Shown: piece after piece, positions 1 to 10,541 of the stretch
How positions within the stretch are numbered: position 1 is the first letter of the stretch
Layout of the letters: each line of letters opens with the position of its first letter
Origin: Morella rubra
Taxonomy: Eukaryota; Streptophyta; Magnoliopsida; Fagales; Myricaceae
Direction: 5' to 3'
Length of the DNA: 64,000 bases
Assembly (NCBI GenBank): GCA_003952965.2
Contig: CM025855.1
Span: 12,494,483-12,558,482, forward strand
The notes under the pieces: generated by a model
Database searches by the model: none
What the model was told of the DNA's origin: nothing
The model's input: only the letters and a program-made list of their open reading frames with translations
Made by a program: the position numbers and the translations under genes

Positions 1-1066
1 TTCTCAATATTATTCAAAAAATTATCAACATTCAAAAGATAAAGACCATCATAAATAATTCCAGAAGCAACAAATTTATTTTGAAAATTTAATAACAAAT
101 TTGGAATTGAAAAGAAATGAATATCCAGATAAACCAAGTTTTGAAACAGAAATCAAATTTCTACGAACTTCTGGAACATAAAGACAGTCTTCTAGAATCA
201 AAATTCTATTATTAGATAATTCTAAACTAAAAACTCCGATGGCGGTCGCTGCAACAGTTGCACCCGTCCCCATCTTAAGGATCAGCTCCCCTTCATGGAG
301 CCTTCTGGTCTCCTTGAACCCCTGCAACATATTGCAGATGTGAGATGTAGAACCAGAATCCACACACCATGAATTAAATGGACCATCCATTAAATTCAAT
401 TCAATTACAAGCATATTAGACATACCTTCAGAAAGTTTGCCCTTTTTAAGAGAAGCTAAGTAAACTCGGCAGTTTCTCTTCCAGTGACCGGGCTTGCCGC
501 AATGGAAACAATTTCCTTTGCCTTTGTTCTTGTCACCTCCTTTGTTTCCTTGTTCCACCTTGAACATTCTTAGCTGCCTGATACCCCTTATTATTTTTCT
601 TGAAGTTCTTAAACTTGGGTTTCAGTTTCATAGAGGCATTAGATTTCTCTGTGACCATCACAGTAGGTTTGTCCTTCTTGATGAGATCTTGAGCTGACTG
701 CAACATATTGAGCAGCTCTGACAATACACTCATATCATCTTGTTTATATTGTAATCTTTCATGCAACATAGCGCCTGCAAGATCTGTAGCAACATATGCC
801 CTATGCCCTCACAATCTTTTTGCAAAACATTTGAGATTGAGGCCATAATATAGCACTTTGCCATATTATCATCATCATGCCACTTGTTAAAGACTTCTTT
901 TCTTCCTCAGTGGCATTGTCAGGGCAAGCTCAGGTGACTCAGAGGTTAGAACATAACCGATCTTATCGGCTGAGAGAACAATCATAAGATTTCTCTTCCA
1001 ATCAACATAATTCGGTCCTGTCAACCGATTGTCATCCAGAATCCTAGCCAAAGGATTAAAAGTCAT
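1..1066 (-). pseudogene. copia gag and start of pol (zinc knuckle, protease), fossil
   Basis: A likely gag start at 1066 opens with residues MTFNPLARILDDNRLTGPNY, typical of copia gag (UBN2-type capsid). Near 470-511 is the zinc knuckle CFHCGKPGHWKRNC. Near 330-365 is the aspartic protease signature CVDSGSTSHIC, followed by LYVPEVRRNLISVSKL, the usual lead-in to the GAG-pre-integrase domain. The integrase, reverse transcriptase and RNase H lie beyond the window. The frame is broken in a few places, so this is a fossil. Confidence 0.85.
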
Positions 1067-1675
1067 TTTTGAATCTGCAAAACAATTTCACATATATATT
1101 TCCATTAGATTCAGGTTTTTGAATTACTAATGGTACCACCCATTCAAATAATAAACAGATATATCAAATATATCACAATAATGAGAAATATAACATTTAT
1201 ATTCATGACATTCTAAATGGGTATCGAGAACCTTACCTTACATGCAACAACAATCCCATTTTATCATTGTACATATATCTAGTACATATCAAAAATTATA
1301 TGCAAAATATTTTAAAATATTTGTGATTCTCGATTTTCTTTTGGCCTACCTAAATAAACACATCTTATACTATTTTAGTACTTGCGTTTATTTGGTTTGT
1401 GCATTCCATTATCTAAGTGTGTTCCAAATTCTTGTGAGTTTATGTCACTATTTTAGTAGACACTCCCACTAGATGTAGACACTTATCTTCCCAAGAAATA
1501 AATCAAAAAATTTTACAAATTAAAATCGGTCTTATCCATTTTGGCTTCAACCAATTTTAATCAAGTAAAACTCCTATTTATTGATAATAGAGACCATAGG
1601 AAAAATTACAATAATTAATCCTATTTAGCACCCAAAATTTGGAAGAAAAAATTCCATTTTTTTTTTTTGGGTCGG

Positions 1676-2045
1676 TCAACCGTTGACCATTGACCGGTCA
1701 AATCGATCAACCGGGCCAGATCGGTCAAACCGGTCGGACCCTTGGACGGTCAAACCGGTCCAGCCCCGGACCGGTCAGGCCGGTCCAGCCCCGGACCGGT
1801 CAGGCCGGTCCAGCTTGGCGCGTGGCTGGGTTCACAACCCAGCCCGGCCCAATCATTGGGCTGGGCTCCCAGCCCACCCATCTTGCGAGTTAGGCTGGGC
1901 TCCGAGCCCAGCCAACCCTTGGGTCGGGCTGGGTTCTAAACTCAGCCCAATACACCTTTTTTTTTTTTTTTGACCCAGCCCAACTTTTGGGCTGGGCTTT
2001 AGCCTTGGGCCGGGTAGGGCAACTGTTGCCCTACCCGACCCAAGA
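1676..2045. repeat. GC-rich leader with short GGTC/TGGGCC repeats and a palindrome
   Basis: In an otherwise AT-rich element, the stretch between the primer site and gag is strongly GC-rich. It consists of iterated ACCGGTCAAACCGGTC, GGCCGGTCCAGCCCCGGACC and CAGCCCGGCCCAA/TTGGGCTGGG blocks, and ends in a 20-bp-arm palindrome at 2004-2023/2025-2044 with one mismatch and a single central base. Open frames here are low-complexity Pro/Gly/Ser by-products and not genes. In a retrotransposon leader such a structure could serve RNA dimerisation or packaging, or act as a promoter (TGGGCC is a TCP-factor site), but that is inference. Confidence 0.75.
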
Positions 2046-2252
2046 TTGGCTTGCTAAAAAAAACAAACGTTAATGTTCATAACTCATAAAAATTTTATGA
2101 ACAAAAACCGTGAACAGTAAAACAAATTGTCATACAATAAAATTTTTTGCAATATTCATAATAGTGCGTGAACAGTAATCGGAAAGGGTTTTGGCTTTTG
2201 ATTCTCAATAAAAAATTAGCAAGGTTCATATAATCCAACAATTGCAATTATA

Positions 2253-2272
2253 CGAACCTGGCTCTGATACCA
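2253..2272 (-). other. Primer-binding site (initiator Met-tRNA)
   Basis: The minus strand reads TGGTATCAGAGCCAGGTTCG one base inside the LTR end. This matches the 3' end of plant initiator methionine tRNA, which primes reverse transcription in most plant copia elements. Confidence 0.9.
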
Positions 2273-2273
2273 C

Positions 2274-2826
2274 TGATAGTTTATACGGAATTAAACTAAA
2301 ACAAACAACATTTTTTCAACAAAACATCTATCAGGAATATAATTGCAATTGCGGATTCGATTACTTACCTTGATATAGTAATTTGGGAATCCACAAGTTT
2401 CAACCCGCTTTCTGATCCAATCCAAAGCTCTAGCAATAGCAACACAAATGTCTTGCCTCCTAAGGGATTTATGTCACTCTCTCCTTTTAGGATTTCTCTA
2501 ATAGGTTCTGATGGCCAACCCCTTGAATATAACAGTTATATTTATAGGCCTTGGGAAACCCTAGAGAGAGCATGAGACATAGGATCCTTAGGGATCTCAA
2601 ATTCCAGCCGTAGGATTAAACTGAAGAACTCTTCTTCTAATAAAATTAGGGCTTCTACTAATTACAATCAAGTCCATCAACATATTGTAATTGACCCCTG
2701 AAATTTGAGATTATTGCAAATATGCCCCTTTTTACATACAATTAATTCCTTCCACCAAACTATATTCCATATGAGATATTAGGACTGGATTACTCATTTG
2801 GTTATCGAGGGCACATAATTCTAACA
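2274..2826 (-). repeat. 5' LTR of the left-edge copia element
   Basis: On the minus strand the LTR opens with TGTTAGAATTATGTGCCCTC and closes with AAACTATCA directly before the primer site, giving canonical TG...CA ends and a length of about 553 bp. Its partner LTR is off the left edge. It holds the promoter and polyadenylation signals of the element by family knowledge; I did not place a TATA box with confidence. Confidence 0.85.
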
Positions 2827-4890
2827 ACTGTAACTAGCATCGCAACAAGTGAACGTCCATGAGCCTTGGGCCCGTCGGCTCAAGTCTCGTCGTAATTAAC
2901 CCAATTAAGCTCCCGGACAGCCCTACCAATGTTGTGTTCGGTGATAATGACGACGAAACGGGTGGCGTTTTGGCCGAAACTTTTTATGAATCCAAACTCT
3001 TCATTACTATACCGCAAATTTGTGTCTAAGAAGAATAAATAATTTTTTTTTTTTTTAAAAAAAAAAAATTTTGTGCCCTTCTTTTTTTACTGCAAAATTA
3101 CCAAACATTAGACACCCATAGCGATGGAATAAAGGACGACAATAGGCCCACGGACAGTCGAGAGAGGCCCACCAAGATATCAGGGCCCACCCATTCCAAA
3201 AGGGCCGGTCCAGAAATCGAGATTGATTCGCTCTTTGATCGCTCTTTGAAATTTAAGAGTGCTCAAAGCCCAAGGGATCGTAAATCGTATAATGATGAAT
3301 TATTATAGATGATCATGATTTTTCCTACTTTTGGTTTTTCACTATTTATATATCTTTTTAATTTTATCTATGACCGTATGTCTATATAAAGGGATTTTAA
3401 GATACATTACAAATATATAAATATTGAATTAATAGAGCATAGTTCTTGAAAAAATATTCTTGAAATTTGTTTGTTTGATGTTAGTGTGGAGGAAGAATTT
3501 TTTTGAGTATTTTATAACATGATAATTGAAAAATAAAAATAAAATAGTAATGTTGAACAATAACTTGCAAAGTTTGTTCTCACTTCGCAACGCAATTTCC
3601 TACCGAATTTGAGTAGAATTTTTTTTCTTCATTTCTTTTAAATTACGTTTAAATCAATTTTCATTTTTTTTTTCTCCTTTTAAATTCAACTACGTTAAAA
3701 TCATCTTTCGTTCTCCCACCCCCCTTTTTCTTTAAATTTTACAAGGTTAAAATCAACTTTTGTTTTTTCCTTTTTCCTTTTTCCTTTAAATTTAACTACG
3801 TTAATTAATTTTCTTTTCTTTTTTTTTTCTTTAAATTCTACTACATTAAAATCAATTTTTCAAATTTTTTTTTTCATATCGTAACCACTGTTCACATATC
3901 CAGTATTTTTTTCATAATAAAGTAGCTTTTATTTCTCAACATAAAAACCACTGCATTAAACAACAAGCCTTCATTCTCAAAAGAAATGTTTCCCACAGTC
4001 TTTTATTGTTTGAGACATGAAAAAAATAATGGACGGCCTTAATCATATGACACAATCTACCTAACATTTTTATTTCCAATGGGTATTGTTCGCGTTAAAT
4101 ATTAATTAATATGTACACACAAATTGAAACTAGTGTTGCCTAGTGGACCTTAATGGATATAATTGAAAAAATAATATGAAAACGGTTTATTCCCACGTCC
4201 GATATAAAATATAAAGCACATATTAGCTCGATACAAAACACAGAGGCATATGCCATTAGTGCATAATAATAACAATAGAGGTCTAATATACACTCATAAG
4301 CATAGCAAATGACCTATGTACCCTACCGACTTATGACTATGATGACGATAATAATAAACAAAAGCAACAACATATATGTACACACAACAACCCCACACCC
4401 GCAACAACCAAAACAAATCAGCCACTCAGCTTCTTGTCCTCGACGTCCAACACAACGACAATGACCACACTTCATCAATCTCATCAACCCAAACAAAACT
4501 CTCGCGATGGTCCTACAAAATAATCACTTATTAATAGAGTCTCACCAAAAGCATAAATAAAAGGGTAATGCGTTGCCTATTATGCATAATACTAACTAGA
4601 TGTAATGGGCAACGATAGAACTCCTAGTCATAGTTCTTCTTTGTCCTCACCATATATGCATCCTACCAGCTCCACGGCTATGCAATTTATTAGGCAAATG
4701 GTGTGAAGAAATAAATACCAAATTAATTAACAAGGAACATCAAAATTGATATTCTATCATAAACGTAAGCAAATGCCTAAATGACGTCGTCTTTTAGTCA
4801 ACTTAAAGATTAATCTTAACACATTAACAAAAACAGAATGTACTCAATTGCCCCACGTATGTGTCCACGTCATCTCTGTCATTTCACCCC
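2827..4890. other. Spacer without recognisable gene
   Basis: Starts with about 400 bp of moderately GC-rich unique sequence (2827-3300), then becomes AT-rich with long T tracts and the degenerate minisatellite listed separately. The part from about 4150 to 4890 may be the 3' flank of the PIF/Harbinger remnant that follows, but I found no terminal inverted repeats to prove it. Confidence 0.6.
3630..3870. repeat. Degenerate minisatellite, about five ~50-bp units
   Basis: The core TTTAAATT.nAC(T/A)ACGTTAAAATCAA followed by a T/C-rich tract recurs at about 3638, 3679, 3731, 3784 and 3831. The units are diverged, so the array is old. Confidence 0.65.
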
Positions 4891-4892
4891 TC

Positions 4893-5460
4893 CTAGCTTG
4901 CACCCTCATGTGCAATATTGGGAGTGTACACTTCATCATCATCAAGTGTGGTTTCGTCCTCATCTGGGACACGATCTGAGGTAGCCCATTCTGAAAAAAT
5001 ATCGACATTCGCGACCCCATCTAATTTAATGACATTGTATATAACATAGCTTGCGATGACCATCAACACTTGAGTGTGCAAACTATAATTGGTCATCTTC
5101 TTCAATATTGAGCAACGTGCTTTGAGCGCTAAGAAAGACCTTTCAATCACGTTCTATAGCGAACTATGGCTATGATTGAACAACTCCCTTGGGTCCCTTA
5201 CTGCTCGACCAAACTAGAAGTACCTCAAATGATATCGCACCCTCTTGTAAGGGAAGAATAAGCCTTCTAAATAGAGGTATCTCAAATTTACAACATAGGA
5301 ATACCCTAGAAACACATAAAACGAGAGTTGTTACTGTAAGAACAACCATATGCAAATGTTCACAAAGCAAGTTTTTCGAATACATTATTAGGTGCGAAAA
5401 CAGGAAATCTATTTTCTGGTCTATTGATGACTCACTAAAAAATGAGCAGTATAAAGGCTA
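4893..5460 (-). pseudogene. PIF/Harbinger transposase, C-terminal remnant
   Basis: The minus strand encodes IERSFLALKARCSILKKM followed by NYSLHTQVLMVIASYVIYNVIKLDG, the well-known C-terminal end of plant Harbinger/HARBI1-like DDE transposases (DDE_Tnp_4), where the last catalytic acidic residue lies in the 'ERxFGxLK' stretch. Just upstream (5160-5250) other frames give VRYHLRYF and RDPRELFNHSHSSL, the preceding conserved segment. Reading therefore needs at least two frame changes and crosses a stop between HSHSSL and IERSF, so the gene is dead. The N-terminal half and terminal repeats were not seen. A cellular HARBI1-like gene is unlikely given the decay. Confidence 0.8.
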
Positions 5461-5736
5461 TCTCAAGTATATGAGTTATGTCGTGTAATAATTAACCCAA
5501 ATATCAGTTTAGATGCTTGCATAAAATCTTTAAATTGTCAACATTGGCCTTTCTAATTGACCTTCAAATTTTCTAATTATTGCTCTCAATCCAATTTTTT
5601 TTCTAATTGTGTTGTTGTTATTTGTTATTAGAGAGAGTTCACATTTACATGCACCATCGGGAGGGGGGTATCAAACAACAACGGTATATAGGAGGGACGT
5701 TAAATACATTGGTAATGAAGATCCTAACTAATATAT

Positions 5737-8060
5737 GTGGTGTTTTTTCACAAGTTTGTCAAGGAGCTGTTGGACGATTTCAATGTCCTAAGGTTTGGAT
5801 GCCTATTCGACGATGAGGATTTTAATGAAGGGATAACCTACCTTGAGAGTGATGTGGACTACATCACACTTAGTGATAGGGTTGTGGATAAGTGGAGGCA
5901 AACCTTACACGTGTATGTTGAGCACGCCATTCCTAAGCCCGAAATGTTTCCAATGGAGGAGCCTTTGTCTAATCAGAATGCAATAACAGTGATTCAAATG
6001 TATATGAAAGAAATGGTCGATATGAATTTGAATGAAGAGGGAATCAGGGGTGAGATTGGTGTGGATGAAGACATTGATATTGAGTCAGATGGAGGAGCTA
6101 AAAATGAGCACATAAGCAACGATTGGAACACGAATGAGGAGATGGTTGAATTATATCTTTTGTAGTAGAGATGGAGGCAGAGACAATTTCTAGAGCTAAA
6201 GTGATAGTGGTTTGTCTCTTTTTATTCAATTGGTAGGCCAGTGGATGAGGAGACTATGGACTCAGATAATGGGTCTAGTGAGGAGCTCCATAGCATTAAT
6301 GATGGTGATAGCAGTGATTCAAAGAGAACAAGACATAGAGTTTAGTGTAAGAAGTTTCATGAAAATGATATAGATGTAGGAAAGAGAATGAAACTTGCTA
6401 AGTACTTGAAGTTTAGATACCTACAACTATTTAAGAGAACATTGAAATAGTTTTTCATTCAAAATGGATTTGAATTCAATTATTTGAAAAACGACAAGCT
6501 ATGGTTAACGTCAATGTGTGAGGGGGCTCCTCATTGCAAGTGGAGGATCCATGTTTCAGAGACAAATGATAGATGTTCATTTCAGATTAGTACCTTTCTT
6601 CTTGAGCACCGATATGGGACACACTACAAAAATAAGTGGGTCAATCCGAAATGGATCGAACGACAATACTTGAAAATGATCCGGGACACTCCACACTTGC
6701 CTCCTACAACACTTGTCAAGCAGATTCGTAGAGATTGGATGGGTGGAATTGAAAAACACACGACCTATTGAGAGCTTCGCTTAGTCCTAAAGATGGTCAA
6801 TGGTAAACACGCCGATCAGTATAAATTCTCGAGGGACTACACTGCTGCAGTGTTAAAATGGAATCGTGATCATGTGTTAAAATTTGTAGAGATGGAAAAA
6901 AATTTCAATGCATGTACATGCGCTTAGAGGTATGCAAGGCGGGCTTCTTGGCTATATGTAGACCAATTCTGTTGGTTGACGCATGTCACTTGAAGGGTCC
7001 ATTTGGGGCAAACTACTTTGTGCCATCAGGAAAGATGCGAATGACGATAACTTCCCCCTTGCATATGTAGTGTGTGAAAATGAATGCAAGGCCTCATGAA
7101 CTTGGTTCTTGATGTGTTGATAGAGGATGTGGGGGCCAAGGATCGACGACAATGAGTTTTTATATCGAACAGACAGAAGGTTTGTATTGCCTTCTGTCTA
7201 AACTATTTTTTTTTATATAGCTTTTGTTTATCTTGGAAATGTGTTGAAAATTTTGTTAGAAATGTATGTAGCTTTTATACATTCTAGTTGAAAACTCAAG
7301 GTGATGGTTATGGCTAAAATTTATCAAGCTTTTCGTTCTTTGTAGGGGTCGCCGGATATCTTTGATTAGTTGTTATCCCATACTGAGCACCATTTTAGCC
7401 TTAAGCATTTGCATGCGAACATGAAATCAAATGGGTGGAAGGGACAAGCATACAAAGTTGAGTTGTCGTGCAAAATCATGCACAGAAGCGGGGTTCAAAC
7501 ATCACATGGAAGAAATGAAGAAGCTAAGCCTGCCTGTACCTAAGTACCTCAACTTGCTTAACCCATAGTCATGGCCGATGCATGCTTTTGGAACAAATTG
7601 TAAAAGTGATCAGCTGATGAATAATGAAGTAGATACATTCAACTCATGGGTGACTAAGTCTAGAGACAAGCCCATATTAAGCATGCTCAAGATAATCCAA
7701 AGGCAACCAATACACCGTTTCAATACCAAGCGAGAGTCATTGGATGGAGCAGACTTCGACATATGCTCATGGAGTCAAACAAAGTTGAAGTGGTCAAAGA
7801 CTCTGGGAGTCACTTCATTTGTCAATGGGATAATGGAATAGAGTTTGAGGTTGACCACCACATAGAGGAGAAACAAGTGGTGAATATCCATGGTAAATCA
7901 TGATCGTGCCGGAGGTGGCAGTTAAATAAGATTCCTTGCTTACATGTCGTTTCAGCTATCTACTTCATTAGGCGTGAGCTGGAGGAGTACGTAGATTACT
8001 GATACCAGATAAAGGCCTACTGCCAGGCATACATGGTGAGTTTCAATGCCATGCTGGGGT
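5737..8060 (+). pseudogene. MULE (MuDR-type) transposase remnant
   Basis: Segments occur in family order. An acidic N-terminal region lies at 5737-6165. A MuDR-type DNA-binding segment at 6480-6770 includes HCKWRIHVSE and the spacer before NPKWIERQYLK. The catalytic core starts near 6960 with PILLVDACHLKGPFGANYF, whose Asp is the first of the DDE triad. A distal core at about 7380-7480 has HHFSLKHLHANMK. At 7578-7720 is MHAFGTNCKSDQLMNNEVD, and at about 7890-8030 a SWIM-like zinc finger (SCRRWQLNKIPCLHVVSAI). Several stops and frame changes separate the blocks, so the transposase is inactive. Terminal inverted repeats were not found. It faces the minus-strand MULE remnant at 8273-9108 tail to tail. 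Confidence 0.85.
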
Positions 8061-8272
8061 CAAGAAGTGGCCGAAGTCAAGTGGCAATGCAATTATACTT
8101 CTTAGCTGATTAGTTTGTGTGTTGCCCTTCTGTGTTTTGGGTCGTCTTCTACTTTTTCCAACACACTTTTTTGTTCAGATTTTTGAGATGCACACAAGTC
8201 CTTGCGTTTTAGCCCTGCAAACCACAATTATCACATCTCACCACGTACCTTATTGACTAATCTTGTTGGGGA

Positions 8273-9108
8273 CTACCGGTTCATCAAGTTTTCCTTTGGA
8301 CTTTTTGGGTCTTCCAGGTTGAATCCAAACAAAAAGTGGTAGGATCTTATCATTGGAATTATCCTTGGGCCATTCCTCTGCGCAAGCATAGCATGTATCC
8401 CATGCTCGTATGATTTAAGGTAAGTTCCCATGTTGTAACAGTCGATGACATACTCCTCGAGGCGATTTCTACATAAGTAGATCGCATAGCTGTCACTTCC
8501 TACAATAGGATATGAAGGCCTCAAGGTCTACAACTCTATGAGTCTCAAATGGATGGTCAACTATAAACTCCAACCCACTTTGCCATCAGCATACTCAAAT
8601 CTTTGAGTTGCTCTTAGAGCTTTCCAACTTCTTAAAGATTTTGGGACACAATGACTCTATTGCATGTTGAATAGCTACTTCTACCCCCTCTTTTTTTTTT
8701 GAAGAAAAAAAAATCTCACAGTAGCTGTCGTCTTATTTCTTCACACATGGTAATGATATGCTTGTCACATGCTTCCTTGATCCAAGTACTGAATGTTTCA
8801 ACAAGGTTATTCAAAAGGATGTCACTCTTGCAACCTACAGCGAATGCGTGCCTTGACCATAGGACATAATTGATGTCGCTCAAATATTTGTTGGCACCCG
8901 AACTCATAACTTTGATCTTTAGCATACTATCTTCAAAAGATGTACGGTTTGTTGATGTCACTACGACCCATATGGCATCCTTCACTGACTTGCCCTTATA
9001 CCCAACACTCTTAAAATTGGTATGGAGATGACAAACACAAAATAGATGCTCCATCTCACGGAGTTCATGTTCAAAGGTAAGCCCTAAATTGTGCATTATG
9101 TACAACAT
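8273..9108 (-). pseudogene. Second MULE transposase remnant, opposite strand
   Basis: The minus-strand frame 9108-8716 carries the distal core of a MuDR transposase: CVCHLHTNFKSVGYKGKSVK, then SRHAFAVGCKSDILLNNLVE and HIITMCEEIRRQLL. Frame 8524-8273 carries the C-terminal LCRNRLEEYVIDCYNMGTYL/KSYEHGIHAMLAQRNGP stretch that follows the SWIM finger. The catalytic N-terminal core is missing and about 190 bp of decayed sequence with a poly(A/T) run separates the two blocks. It differs clearly in sequence from the plus-strand MULE, so the two are separate families or old relatives and not halves of one element. Confidence 0.85.
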
Positions 9109-9317
9109 ATAAACTTAAAATAAGATTCTAACCAAATACATAAAAATTAATGTCAGAAAGTAAAACACTAACAGTTTTCTATCACTCATAAATGTCTACC
9201 ATCAAATTGTGAGTCAAAGCAATATTTTCTGGTAAGGAACAGAACCAGATCAAACTTTGGGATGTGACTCCATGGGAAATAGATTTTAAAGTCTCAATGG
9301 ACTTAAAACAAAACTCA
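9109..9317. other. Short spacer, nothing recognised
   Basis: AT-rich sequence between the minus-strand MULE remnant and the hairpin at 9318. No coding or repeat signal was seen. Confidence 0.5.
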
Positions 9318-9395
9318 ATTGGACTGATCACCCCTCGCCCTCCACCAGTCAAGGTGAGGTTAATCAGGTGGAGGTCGGGGGGTGATCAGTCCAAT
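9318..9395. repeat. Near-perfect hairpin, 29-bp arms
   Basis: Arms at 9318-9346 and 9367-9395 are reverse complements with two mismatches and a 20-nt loop. The arms are GC-rich (core GGACTGATCACCCC). It sits near the left limit of the first gypsy-type LTR segment. No terminator or tRNA features accompany it. Confidence 0.85.
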
Positions 9396-10541
9396 AGAGT
9401 CTATGATGTACAGGGGAATAAAAGCAGCACTCGAGGGCGGGTCCTTGGGGACCAGGTATGGCAGATGCTCCACGGTCACCTCCAAATTCTTCGTCACCTA
9501 GACACGAATATGGACAACTAGAAAGTGGGTGGGGAGCTCGTAGGAGAGGTAGGATTCAAAAAGTATCATCTTCTGTTTTATCAGGTATATGCAAAAATAA
9601 ACAGCAAGGTGAGGTGAGTCTTAAGGACTCAGTAAGGGGGGTTAAGGGGCATGTGATCATAGTAAGCATATACTTAAACAGTAAAGGGATACCATACTTA
9701 CTATTTTTCAGAAAACAATTAATAATTTAAAAACATTATTCAAAACTTGAAAGCAAATTCCATTACCATGTACGTGATGCAGATGCATGAACCGTGAAAC
9801 TTTACATTCATCCTTTTGGTGTCCCCTGTTTCACCTCTAAGTGATAGGATTGTGCGTCCTGCTCCCTTTTTACCGAGATAGTCTTGTGCTATCTGTCGCA
9901 CCAAAATGCCAAGCAAAGGCTCTCCTATTGCCTTTTGCTTAGGAGGTCACCCACTACCCTGTAGTGGTGGTTGCACACCTCCGATGATCAGTACCATGAC
10001 CCATATCATTACTTTTTCTCTTTTCCATTCTTGTATCAATGCAATGATGCATATGATTCATCCAATGCATGTGTATTCGTTCATATATGTACATGTTTGA
10101 TATGACATACTAATCACATACTTAGTTATTTATTAGTCACATGGTGTTTACTAATCATATTGTTTACTAATCATGTATTCATAAGTGGCAAAAGAACTTT
10201 CTAATTTCAAGCTTAAGTGTACAAAACCTAAATAAGACAAGCTTAACAACTTAAAGTTTCTTAATTAAGCAAGCTAATGGTTTCAAAATACTTAGATTTT
10301 TAACAAGGCAAGTTCAACAACTTATAGACCTTAATAAGGAAATGGCCTATTTGACTTATTCAAGTCCAATAAGGACTCATGCAAGGCCATCCTTTACTAG
10401 GTTCTAGAGGTTCTAGGGCTTATATAAGTCAGCCCATTTATAAAATCTAAAGCCCAAAATGTGGATGACTTAATTTCCAGTTTTACCCTTATCTTCGGAT
10501 GCTAATAACTTACTCACCTTAACTCCAAATGACTTGAAATT

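Larger units (their letters stand above)
1..2826 (-). mobile_element. Ty1/copia LTR retrotransposon, 5' part, cut by window edge
   Basis: Read on the minus strand the order is LTR (2826 to 2274), tRNA primer site, a long GC-rich leader, gag, then the start of pol, which runs off the left edge. The family call rests on the Met-tRNA-type primer site TGGTATCAGAGCC, a single CCHC zinc knuckle and a copia-type aspartic protease motif. The rest of pol and the 3' LTR lie outside the window, so the target-site duplication and LTR divergence cannot be judged. The visible coding part is broken in a few places. The element is a fossil of moderate age. Confidence 0.9.

Noticed and set aside
1683-1973. 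Overlapping open frames in the GC-rich leader
   Set aside because: Three frames are open over the same low-complexity GGTC/GGCC repeats; the proteins are repeat by-products and the region is retroelement leader.
9264-9730. Two open frames of 85 and 90 codons
   Set aside because: They run through the hairpin and LTR-like blocks and show no protein motif.
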